Shown piece by piece: positions 46,414-54,118 of a stretch of 64,000 nt of DNA. Where the stretch lies: positions 584,777-648,776 of the forward strand of contig NZ_SLVB01000003.1 in the NCBI RefSeq assembly GCF_004341845.1, written 5' to 3'. Under the pieces are notes generated by a model. It was not told where the DNA came from and did not search any database. It saw nothing but the letters and a program-made list of their open reading frames with translations. Both the position numbers and the translations under genes were made by a program. How positions within the stretch are numbered: position 1 is the first letter of the stretch; each line of letters begins with the position of its first letter. The DNA is from Novosphingobium sp. PhB165. Its GTDB lineage: Bacteria; Pseudomonadota; Alphaproteobacteria; Sphingomonadales; Sphingomonadaceae.

Positions 46414-46594
46414 CGGATTCTCCAGCGATGTTTCAGGAAATCCGCCGGTCGACTCTGTTTACGTCCCGACTGCCCTCACTATAATTCAACCAATTTGGTT
46501 GACAATAGGATTCCGACGAAACGACAGCCCGCCGCGCCGCTCCGAAATGGAGCGATGCGCGGGCTGTTCGCGGCCATTCGCGGGAGCGCAGAAA

Positions 46595-47035
46595 TTAGAG
46601 GAGGTTAGCGGGTCCGAAGGCATGCGGCAGCAGTTCGGACAGGCGCATCTCGATCACCCCGTCCTTGCCGTCGCACCAGACCAGCGGATCGGTGCCGCCA
46701 AGCTGCGCGATCTCGTTGAGGATCTGGCGGCAGCGGCCGCAGGGGCTCACCGTATCGCCCTCACCCGGTGCGCCGGGAGCGCCGCCGGTCACGGCCACGG
46801 CTTCCAGCCGCCCGCGCGTTTCCGACGAGAGAATCGAGGCCACCGCGACCGTTTCCGCGCAGAGCGAAAGGCCGTAGCTGGCGTTCTCGACATTGGCGCC
46901 GGTCACTACCGAACCGTCTGCCATCAGCAGCGCTGCGCCGACGTGGAACTTCGAATAGGGCGCATAGGCGCGGCTGGCGGCCTCGCGCGCGGTCGCGAGC
47001 AGGGCGTCGCGCTGCTCCGTGCTGAAACTGGTCAT
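46595..47035 (-). CDS. cdd: Cytidine deaminase
   Basis: A 146-residue homotetrameric-type cytidine deaminase of pyrimidine salvage. The zinc-site Cys and proton-shuttling Glu are in GLSLCAETVAVAS, the other two Cys in SPCGRCRQILNE; YAPYSKFHVGAALL and GANVENASYGLS bind the nucleoside. Its ATG overlaps the stop of the GH25-like gene (ATGA), so it is cotranslated with an apparently unrelated protein. Confidence 0.94.
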   Translation of the reverse strand: MTSFSTEQRDALLATAREAASRAYAPYSKFHVGAALLMADGSVVTGANVENASYGLSLCAETVAVASILSSETRGRLEAVAVTGGAPGAPGEGDTVSPCGRCRQILNEIAQLGGTDPLVWCDGKDGVIEMRLSELLPHAFGPANLL

Positions 47036-47745
47036 GGCTGCACCACTACCCAGCGCAGGCCCCCTTGCGCAATCTCGTTGGCGCGCGCGGCGTTGGCGGT
47101 CCACATCGCCCAGGGCCGCCCGGCATAGTCGGGCAGCAGGCGATCCCCGATCAGCCAGAGATTGCGGTCGAACTTCGCCGCCACCCGGTAACGCGTCTGG
47201 AAGCGCGGGCTGATCTTGAGGATCACTTCCTTGCCGGTGTGCGTCTCAATTTGGTTGATGAAGGTCATCAGCTCGCTCTCGACCTTGGCGTCGGAGACCG
47301 GCATCGGGCAATCGTCGGCCAGCATGTCGAGGTCGATCGCGGGGGGCAGCAGGCGATTGTCGCGCGGTACCGTGGTGACGAAGTTGGCCGATTGCGCCTG
47401 CGCCGGCTGGCAGGGGTCGTAGCGATGGACCGCGCCGACCTGCAAACCCGCCGCCCGCGCCGCCGCGAAATTGGCCACGAAGCGCTGGTCGCGCGCGAAG
47501 GCGCTGGCACTGGCATCGACATAGGCAAAGTCCACGCCGATCGCCTTCAGCGACTTCCAGTCGAAATCGCCGTCGTTCGCGCCCACTTCGACGCCTTGCA
47601 CCGGGAAGGCCTTCCGCTCGGGCTGCCAGTGGCGCACGGTCCACCACGCCCAGCCGCCGCCGATCAGGGCAACCAGCAGCAGCGCGCCGAGAATGCGCCA
47701 CAGCAGTTGCCTGCGCGAAACCGCGCCAGAAGCAGTCCTTGCCAT
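47032..47745 (-). CDS. GH25-like membrane-anchored muramidase relative
   Basis: A 237-residue protein with a single N-terminal membrane anchor (about residues 16-36) and a GH25 lysozyme-type barrel: VQGVEVGANDGDFDWKSLK, IGVDFAYVDASASAF and PPAIDLDMLADDC. In active GH25 enzymes the corresponding barrel-end motif is D-x-E; here it is D-L-D, so muramidase activity is uncertain. The order, UPF0262 gene then this gene then cdd, all on the minus strand with tiny gaps, suggests one operon. Confidence 0.8.
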   Translation of the reverse strand: MARTASGAVSRRQLLWRILGALLLVALIGGGWAWWTVRHWQPERKAFPVQGVEVGANDGDFDWKSLKAIGVDFAYVDASASAFARDQRFVANFAAARAAGLQVGAVHRYDPCQPAQAQSANFVTTVPRDNRLLPPAIDLDMLADDCPMPVSDAKVESELMTFINQIETHTGKEVILKISPRFQTRYRVAAKFDRNLWLIGDRLLPDYAGRPWAMWTANAARANEIAQGGLRWVVVQP

Positions 47746-47758
47746 CGTGAAGCCCCCT

Positions 47759-48241
47759 TCAGCCCCGGATATGCAGGACGCAGATCAGCGTGAAAAGCCT
47801 TCGCGCGGTCGGAAAGTCGGTTTCCACCTTGCCTTCGAGCCGTTCCAGCAGAAGTTCGGCGGCATTGTTGTGGATAGCGCGCCGGGCCATGTCGATCGTC
47901 TCGATCTCCTGCGTGGAGGCCTTGCGAATCGCCTGGTAGTAGCTTTCGCAAATCGCGAAGTATTCGCGCACCGGTCGGCGGAAGCGGGCAAGGCCCAGCA
48001 CCATGGTCTCGATCGGCACCGCAGCATCGTCCGCGATATCCAGCGATAGCCGCCCGTCGCGCACCGAGAGGCGCAGGCGATAAGGCCCCGCGAAGCCCGC
48101 GTCGAACGCGCGTACGGGCTTGAAGACATTGTCCTCAATGAGATCGAAGATCGCAATGCGCCGTTCCTGCTCGATATCGGCGTTGCGCCACAGGATGGTC
48201 GCCTCGTCGAGTTCGATATGCGAGATTCGCGGATCGGCCAT
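47759..48241 (-). CDS. UPF0262-family protein
   Basis: A 160-residue protein of an alphaproteobacterial family of unknown function, recognised from ISHIELDEATILWRN near the start, IAIFDLIEDNVFKP, and ARFRRPVREYFAICESYYQAI. No catalytic motif is evident. It heads a three-gene minus-strand unit (UPF0262, GH25-like, cdd) divergent from dnaB. Confidence 0.88.
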   Translation of the reverse strand: MADPRISHIELDEATILWRNADIEQERRIAIFDLIEDNVFKPVRAFDAGFAGPYRLRLSVRDGRLSLDIADDAAVPIETMVLGLARFRRPVREYFAICESYYQAIRKASTQEIETIDMARRAIHNNAAELLLERLEGKVETDFPTARRLFTLICVLHIRG

Positions 48242-48302
48242 GGTTCAAGGGCCTTTACGCGGTTGCGGCATAAACGGGCAAGCCCGCGCGAGAAGAAGTG
48301 TC

Positions 48303-48456
48303 TTTTGTTGGGTGTGCTCGTCACATCCGTGACGAGCTTGCGGCACCGGCCCGCTCCCCCACCCGACCTCCCAGAGCATATCCCGTAGGGAGATCGGGTG
48401 GGGGAGCGGGCCGGTGCCGCAGCCATTCGCCGATGCGAATGGCGCACCCAACAAAA
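48303..48456. repeat. Nested inverted-repeat element, four-stem cloverleaf-like
   Basis: Outer arms TTTTGTTGGGTG (48303-48314) and CACCCAACAAAA (48445-48456) enclose three hairpins: GCTCGTCAC/GTGACGAGC (48316-48337), the R3 palindrome (48340-48420) and GCCATTCGC/GCGAATGGC (48422-48443). The whole can fold as a closed multi-branch structure. It lies in the 315-base interval between UPF0262 and dnaB and resembles a MITE. Confidence 0.7.
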
Positions 48457-48556
48457 AACCCCGGAGTGCCTCCTCCCCATCAACAGCCTGTGGATAGAAA
48501 TCACCCATACGCGCGCTTGCTGGCCACCGGGCACTTGGGGCATTGTCAAATCCCTC

Positions 48557-50068
48557 ATGTCAGAAGAAGCCCTCATCACCCGCGAGCCTGCGGTCCAAGC
48601 CCGCAGCCTGCCCTCGAACGTCGAAGCGGAGGCGGCCTTCCTGGGCGCCGTGCTGATCGACAACCGCGTGATCGAGGAGCTTCAGACCCAGCTGGCGCCG
48701 TCGCATTTCTTCGAGCCGGTCCACACCCGCATCTACGAGCGCATCCTCCAGCTGCTCGATCGCAAGGCCGTGGTCACCCCGGTCACCCTGCGCCCTTATT
48801 TCGAGGCCGATGAACAACTTAAGGCGCTGGGTGGCGTGGCCTATCTTGCCCGCCTCACCGCAGACGGTCAGGGCCTGCTGGCCCCGCGCGAACTGGCGGA
48901 CCAGATCTATGACCTTGCGCTGCTGCGCGAACTGATCTCGGTGGGCCGCAATCTCGTGGCCGAAGCGATGGACACCTCCGAATCGGTCGAGCCGATGGAG
49001 CAGGTGGAACGCGCCGAAGCCGCGCTCTACAAAGTGGCCGAAGGCGCCGCGACCGCCAACGAAGCCAAGAGCTTCGCCGTCGCCACCCGCACCGCGATCG
49101 GCGCCATCGAAAAGGCGTTCAATTCGGGCGGCCACATCTCGGGCAAGACCACCGGCCTCACCTCGGTCAACAACAAGATCGGCGGCCTGCACGATTCCGA
49201 CCTTATCATCCTTGCCGGCCGTCCCGGCATGGGCAAGACCTCGCTCGTCACCAACATCGCCTTCAACGCCTCGGACCGGCTCCAGCGCGATCTGGCGGAC
49301 GGCATTCCGGTCGAAAAGTCGGTGGGCGCGGCAACCGCGTTCTTCAGCCTCGAAATGAGCGCCGACCAGCTGGCCACGCGTATTCTGGCCGAGCAATCGG
49401 GCATCAGCTCCGAAGCGCTGCGCATGGGCAAGATCAGCCGCGAGGACTTCCAGCAGTTGTCCTTCGCCAGCCAGCGTCTGGCCGAACTGCCGCTCTACAT
49501 CGACGATACGCCCGGCCTCACCATCGCCGGCCTGCGCACGCGCGCGCGCCGCCTGAAGCGCCGCCACAACATCGGCCTCGTCATCATCGACTACTTGCAG
49601 CTGCTGCAAGGCTCTGGCCGCGCCACCGACAACCGTGTGAACGAAATCTCGGAAATTTCACGCGGCCTGAAGACGCTCGCCAAGGAACTGCACGTTCCGG
49701 TGATCGCGCTCTCGCAGCTCAGCCGTGCGGTGGAATCGCGCGAGGACAAGCGCCCGATGCTGTCGGACCTTCGCGAATCGGGCTCGATCGAGCAGGACGC
49801 GGACATGGTCTGGTTCGTGTTCCGCGAAGACTACTACGCCAAGGGCGTGGAACCGCGCGCGCCCGGCGACAACGATCCGCCAGACGTGCACGCCAAGTGG
49901 AACGAGTGGCGCGAACACATGGAGCGCATCACCGGCCTCTCCGAACTGATCATCGCCAAACAGCGCCACGGTGCCACCGGCAAGGTTCGCCTGCGCTTCG
50001 AAGCGCGGATCACGAAGTTCTCGGACCTCGCCGACGACGACATCCGCGCCACGTTCGAAAGCGACTGA
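48557..50068 (+). CDS. dnaB: Replicative DNA helicase
   Basis: A 503-residue DnaB: N-terminal helical domain (SLPSNVEAEAAFLGAVLIDN, about residues 15-120) that contacts primase, and a RecA-like ATPase domain with Walker A AGRPGMGKTSLV, the FFSLEMSADQLATRIL segment, Walker B IGLVIIDYLQLLQG and SQLSRAVESREDKRPMLSDL. It unwinds DNA at the replication fork as a hexamer. The start matches the family N-terminus, although the ribosome site is weak. No intein is present. Confidence 0.96.
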   Translation: MSEEALITREPAVQARSLPSNVEAEAAFLGAVLIDNRVIEELQTQLAPSHFFEPVHTRIYERILQLLDRKAVVTPVTLRPYFEADEQLKALGGVAYLARLTADGQGLLAPRELADQIYDLALLRELISVGRNLVAEAMDTSESVEPMEQVERAEAALYKVAEGAATANEAKSFAVATRTAIGAIEKAFNSGGHISGKTTGLTSVNNKIGGLHDSDLIILAGRPGMGKTSLVTNIAFNASDRLQRDLADGIPVEKSVGAATAFFSLEMSADQLATRILAEQSGISSEALRMGKISREDFQQLSFASQRLAELPLYIDDTPGLTIAGLRTRARRLKRRHNIGLVIIDYLQLLQGSGRATDNRVNEISEISRGLKTLAKELHVPVIALSQLSRAVESREDKRPMLSDLRESGSIEQDADMVWFVFREDYYAKGVEPRAPGDNDPPDVHAKWNEWREHMERITGLSELIIAKQRHGATGKVRLRFEARITKFSDLADDDIRATFESD

Positions 50069-50072
50069 CCGG

Positions 50073-50819
50073 ATGGCCGGGGACGAGCGGAACGTTCTGC
50101 TCCTCGCCGGCGGCAGCGGCTCGATCGGCAGCGCCATCGCCCACCATGCCCTGATGCAGGGCTGGCAAGTCGCGCTGCATGGCCGCACGGCCGGAAAAGT
50201 GGAGGCGCATGTCGCCTCCCTGTCTGCCTATGGTAACGTTCAGGGCATTCTGGCGGACGTTACGGAAAGCGATGCAGCGCAGCGGATCGTCACCGCAGCC
50301 GCCGAGCATTACGGCCGGATCGATGCGGTGATCGACTGTATCGCCACGGGCCCAGCCGGTATCGCGGGCCTGTTCACCGACACTTCGCCCGCCGCGTACG
50401 GCAGGTTTCTGGACCTCTCGGTAGGCTGGCTGGAGCGGCTTGCCCATGCAGCCTATCCCTTTCTTGCCGCGCGCGGCGGCACGCTGATCGGGCTCGTCTC
50501 CGACGCCGGAATCCACGCCGCGCCACGCCAGACCCTGATCGGCGCCGCACGGGCCGGCGCAATCGGTTTCCTCCGCAATTTCGCCATGGAAGCCGCGCGC
50601 GACGGCATTCGCGCGCATGCGATCTCGCCCAGCTTCGTCGAAGGCACCGACAGCGCGGTCCGCATGGGATCGGAGCGGATGGCGAAAGCGGCTACCCGCG
50701 CCGGACTCGGCCTTCCCACCGCCGACGACATCGCCCCGCTCGCGCTGTTCCTCTGCTCGGAGGGCGCCCGCCGGATCACCGGTCAGGTAATCAGCGTGAA
50801 CGGCGGCCTCAACGCCTGA
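50073..50819 (+). CDS. SDR-family protein with atypical active site
   Basis: A 248-residue short-chain dehydrogenase/reductase fold protein with a good cofactor loop (LLAGGSGSIGSAIA) and the family C-terminus (GARRITGQVISVNGG). The catalytic Tyr-x3-Lys is missing: the aligned stretch reads TLIGAARAGAIGFLRN, with Ile/Leu for Tyr and Arg for Lys. The active-site Ser region is LVSDAGIH. Catalytic activity is doubtful, or uses other residues. It starts four bases after dnaB and is convergent with an aminotransferase gene. Confidence 0.8.
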   Translation: MAGDERNVLLLAGGSGSIGSAIAHHALMQGWQVALHGRTAGKVEAHVASLSAYGNVQGILADVTESDAAQRIVTAAAEHYGRIDAVIDCIATGPAGIAGLFTDTSPAAYGRFLDLSVGWLERLAHAAYPFLAARGGTLIGLVSDAGIHAAPRQTLIGAARAGAIGFLRNFAMEAARDGIRAHAISPSFVEGTDSAVRMGSERMAKAATRAGLGLPTADDIAPLALFLCSEGARRITGQVISVNGGLNA

Positions 50820-50821
50820 AA

Positions 50822-52000
50822 TCAGGCCAGCAACGCCGCGCGGAACCGGGCGAGGCGCAAAACCGCTTCGTCCAGCACTTCGGCAGGCTTGGTGAAGCAG
50901 AACCGCACCAGATGTCCGGGCGTCTGCTCGCCCTGATAGAGCGCCGAAACCGGGACCGTCGCCACCCCGGCCTCGACCACCGCGCGCTCGCTGAATGCGC
51001 GGTCGGGCAAGGCGATTCCGGATGCCGCAAGGTCCGCCGTGACGAACCACGTCGCCGCATTGGGCAGCACCGCGAAGCCCGCCTCGGCAAGGCCCGCCTT
51101 GAGCCGCTCGCGCGCGGCGGCCCATTCGGCGCGCTGTCCGTCCAGCACCGCGTCCGGCAGCGAAAGCCCCTCGGCCACCGCCCATTGCAGCGGTACGGCA
51201 GTGGCATAAGTCAGGAACTGATGCGCGCGTGAGATGGCCGTGGCGAGTTCGCCCGCCGCGATCATCCAACCGATCTTCCAGCCGGTAAGCCCGAAAATCT
51301 TGCCCGCCGAACCGATCTTGATCGTGCGCTCGGCCATGCCCGGATAGTGCATCAACGAGCGGTGGGGCACGCCGTCGAAGCGCACATGTTCCCAGACCTC
51401 GTCGCTCACGGCGATCAGGTCGTGCTCCACACAGGCGCGGGCGATCATGTCCAGTTCGGCATGACTGGCGACCGTCCCCGCCGGATTGAGCGGGTCATTG
51501 AACATCACCACGCGCGTGCGCGGTGTGATCGCGGCGGCCAGCGCTTCGGCAGTGTAGCGGAAATGCGGCGGGGCCAGCGGGATCGAGACCGGCACGCCCC
51601 CAGCCCGGCGCACCAGCGGCGCATAGGCATCGTAGGCGGGCTGGAACAGGATCACCTCGTCCCCCGGACTGGCGAAGGTGAATACGGCCGCAGCCAACGC
51701 CTCGGTCGCGCCCGAGGTTACCGTCACCTGCTCCGGCGCGAGCACAAGGCCCTGATGCCGCCCGTACCATCCGCAGATCGCCTCGCGCAGTTCGATCAGA
51801 CCCGCGCCGGGCGGATACTGGTTCGACTTTTCGTGCAAGGCCCGGCTTGCCGCCTCTATCAGCGCGGGCGGCGGCGGCCCGTCGGGAAAGCCCTGCCCCA
51901 GATTGATCGCGCCATGCTCGCGCGCCAGTGCCGACATGCGGTCGAACACGGTGCGCTCCATTTCCGCGTAGACCGGGTGGATACGGCCAGCTGTCTTCAT
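50822..52000 (-). CDS. Class I/II pyridoxal-phosphate aminotransferase (KAT / methionine aminotransferase-like)
   Basis: A 392-residue fold-type I aminotransferase. AINLGQGFPDGPPPPALIEA near residue 32, VTSGATEALAAAVF for phosphate binding, FNDPLNPAGTVAS with the cofactor-ring Asn, SDEVWEHVRF, and the Schiff-base Lys in IGSAGKIFGLTGWKIGW. The GQGFPD start resembles kynurenine-oxoglutarate and methionine aminotransferases (YbdL). Substrate not determinable here. Divergent from the hydantoinase pair, and could act on the amino acid released there. Confidence 0.88.
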   Translation of the reverse strand: MKTAGRIHPVYAEMERTVFDRMSALAREHGAINLGQGFPDGPPPPALIEAASRALHEKSNQYPPGAGLIELREAICGWYGRHQGLVLAPEQVTVTSGATEALAAAVFTFASPGDEVILFQPAYDAYAPLVRRAGGVPVSIPLAPPHFRYTAEALAAAITPRTRVVMFNDPLNPAGTVASHAELDMIARACVEHDLIAVSDEVWEHVRFDGVPHRSLMHYPGMAERTIKIGSAGKIFGLTGWKIGWMIAAGELATAISRAHQFLTYATAVPLQWAVAEGLSLPDAVLDGQRAEWAAARERLKAGLAEAGFAVLPNAATWFVTADLAASGIALPDRAFSERAVVEAGVATVPVSALYQGEQTPGHLVRFCFTKPAEVLDEAVLRLARFRAALLA

Positions 52001-52139
52001 TCCCGGTACGGCTCCTTATGCGCTCATGGACAAGCCCGGCGCCGGTGTTTCGTGATCTGCATGGGCCGATGCGCTCGCTGTCGAGAAGCCGGCCCTCTCC
52101 GCTCCTACCTCGGACAAACCACATGGGAGAGCAAGAGAC

Positions 52140-53960
52140 GTGTCCTACGAGCTGAACCGCAAGCTCGCCGCGCCGCGCGGGCCCCTGCCGACGAGTGCCG
52201 CAATCGACCCGGTAACCGGCGACATCATTCGCGGCGCGTTCGAAACGGTCTGTTTCGAAGCTGCGACCTATCTTGGCCGTGCCGCCTCCAGCCCGATCAT
52301 CAACCAGTCGAACGAGCGCAATGCCGCCATCGTCGATGCCCACGGCCGCCTTGCCATGGGGGCGGTGGGCACGCCGCACCTGACGTTCGTGAACCAGATG
52401 GAGACACGCTGGGGGCTGATGAATCAGGACCGTTACGACTGGGGACCGGGCGACGTCTTTCTGGGCAACGATCCCGATCACGGCGGCGGCCACCTGCCGG
52501 ATTACTGCATCTACGGCCCGGTCTATGACGACAAGGGCGAGTTGATCTGCATCCAGACGCTGCAGGCGCATCAGGGCGACACCGGCGGCAAGGACCCGGG
52601 CGGCTTCTCGCTCGACGCCACCGACGTCTTCACCGAGGGCGTGATCTATCCCTGCCTCAAGCTGGTCCACCGGGGCGAGCTGCGCCGCGACGTGTTCGAC
52701 ATGGTGGTGCGCAACAACCGCTTCGCCACGTTCGCGGGCGACATCGCGGCGATGATCGGCGGCGTGCAGCACGCGGTGCGGATGCTGGACGACCTCATTG
52801 CAAAGTCGGGCGGGGAGACGATCAAGGCGGCGATCAACCACTCGATCGAACACACCGAGCGCCGCGTGCGTGAGGAAGTGGCGAAATGGCCCGATAGCCG
52901 GCACGAGGCGACCGTCTGGATCGACCACGACACGGCCGGGACCAAGGATATCAAGGTCCACGTCGCCTGCACCATCGCCGGAGACCAGCTGACCGTCGAC
53001 CTTGAGGGCACCGACGACCGGCAGAACCTTGTCGGCGTGTGGAACACGTTCGCCAATTCGCGCAGCTACGTGATGTGTCAGGTGGTCGCGGCGATGGACC
53101 CGACGATCGTGAAGAACGAGGGGTTCTTCAATGCGGTCGATATCCTGATCCCCGAAGGCTGCATCGCCCAGCCGCCGCCGAACAAGCCCGCCGCGCTGGG
53201 ATCATTCCACCCGGCCTGTGAGATTACCGAGGCGGTCTGCATCGCGCTGTCCAATGTGGCGCCCGAACGGTCTCAGCCGCAGCTCTACAAGATCGGCATG
53301 CCCAACATGGTCGTCGGCTTCGACGAGGCCGGCATGATGTGGATGGATCAGGGCGTCGATTGCCGATCGATGGACGTTTCGGCGGTGGAAGGGCTGGATG
53401 GCTGGGGCTCCTGCCCTTCCGCGCTGGGCAGCCTGATCCTCTCCGAGGCGGAGGATGCGGAAAGCCGCTTTCCGATCCTCAATATCAGCCGCGAGATGAC
53501 CACCGATGGCGGCGGTGCAGGCCAGTGGCGCGGTTGTCCGGGTTCGCTCAACGTCAAGCAGGTGCTGCGGCCGACTTCGGCAATGGCGTGGATGGTGTCG
53601 GCCGACCACCCCTTGCGCGGTCTTCGCGGCGGGGACGATGCGATCCCCTATACCAACCGCTTCGAAGTAGGCTCCCCCAACGAGCGCGCCATTCTCCACA
53701 CCGCGCAGGACCTGCTGCCGGAGGGGGCGGTGATCGCCTACCAGCACGGCGGAGGTGCCGGGTTCGGCAGGCCGCTCCAGCGCGATCCGGAGGCGGTTAA
53801 GGAGGACGTGCTGGACGAGTACGTCAGTGTGGAGGCGGCGCGAGCGAAGTACGGCGTGGTGCTGACCGGCAGCCTCGACGATTACTCGCTGGCGGTGGAC
53901 CTCGCCGCGACCGAGGCGCTCAGGGCCGAAATGGCGAGCATGGCCGAGGCGGCGGAATAG
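52140..53960 (+). CDS. Hydantoinase B/oxoprolinase-family subunit
   Basis: A 606-residue HyuB-type subunit (ATP-dependent N-methylhydantoinase / 5-oxoprolinase B; acetone carboxylase alpha is a distant relative). Recognised from the N-terminal ERNAAIVDAHGRLAMGAVGTP and the glycine-rich GPGDVFLGNDPDHGGGHLPD segment; the C-terminal SMAEAAE is variable. Together with the A subunit it would hydrolyse a cyclic amide or carboxylate substrate with ATP. The GTG start has GGGAGAG about eight bases upstream. No substrate evidence. Confidence 0.88.
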   Translation: MSYELNRKLAAPRGPLPTSAAIDPVTGDIIRGAFETVCFEAATYLGRAASSPIINQSNERNAAIVDAHGRLAMGAVGTPHLTFVNQMETRWGLMNQDRYDWGPGDVFLGNDPDHGGGHLPDYCIYGPVYDDKGELICIQTLQAHQGDTGGKDPGGFSLDATDVFTEGVIYPCLKLVHRGELRRDVFDMVVRNNRFATFAGDIAAMIGGVQHAVRMLDDLIAKSGGETIKAAINHSIEHTERRVREEVAKWPDSRHEATVWIDHDTAGTKDIKVHVACTIAGDQLTVDLEGTDDRQNLVGVWNTFANSRSYVMCQVVAAMDPTIVKNEGFFNAVDILIPEGCIAQPPPNKPAALGSFHPACEITEAVCIALSNVAPERSQPQLYKIGMPNMVVGFDEAGMMWMDQGVDCRSMDVSAVEGLDGWGSCPSALGSLILSEAEDAESRFPILNISREMTTDGGGAGQWRGCPGSLNVKQVLRPTSAMAWMVSADHPLRGLRGGDDAIPYTNRFEVGSPNERAILHTAQDLLPEGAVIAYQHGGGAGFGRPLQRDPEAVKEDVLDEYVSVEAARAKYGVVLTGSLDDYSLAVDLAATEALRAEMASMAEAAE

Positions 53961-53974
53961 CAAGACAGTTCGCG

Positions 53975-54101
53975 ATCCTCCCCCACCGGGGGAGGTGGCG
54001 GCCCAAGGGGCCGACGGAGGGGGCGCGCAAGAACGCTACGCCGCGCCAATCCCCCTCCACCGCCTGCGGCGGTCCCCCTCCCCCGATGGGGGAGGATCTG
54101 G
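53975..54101. repeat. Inverted repeat, family R4, between hyuB and hyuA genes
   Basis: Arms gatcctcccccaccggggga and its complement tcccccgatgggggaggatc, each itself hairpin-forming, enclose an inner pair (ggcggcccaaggggccgac, ccgcctgcggcgg). It fills the 158-base gap between the two subunit genes and may alter relative expression of the distal gene. Confidence 0.75.
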
Positions 54102-54118
54102 AGAGTGAGAAAACCTGA

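Noticed and set aside
53975..54101. Integration or att site between the hydantoinase genes
   Set aside because: The repeat is a palindrome (R4), not a direct duplication, and there is no integrase or transposase nearby.
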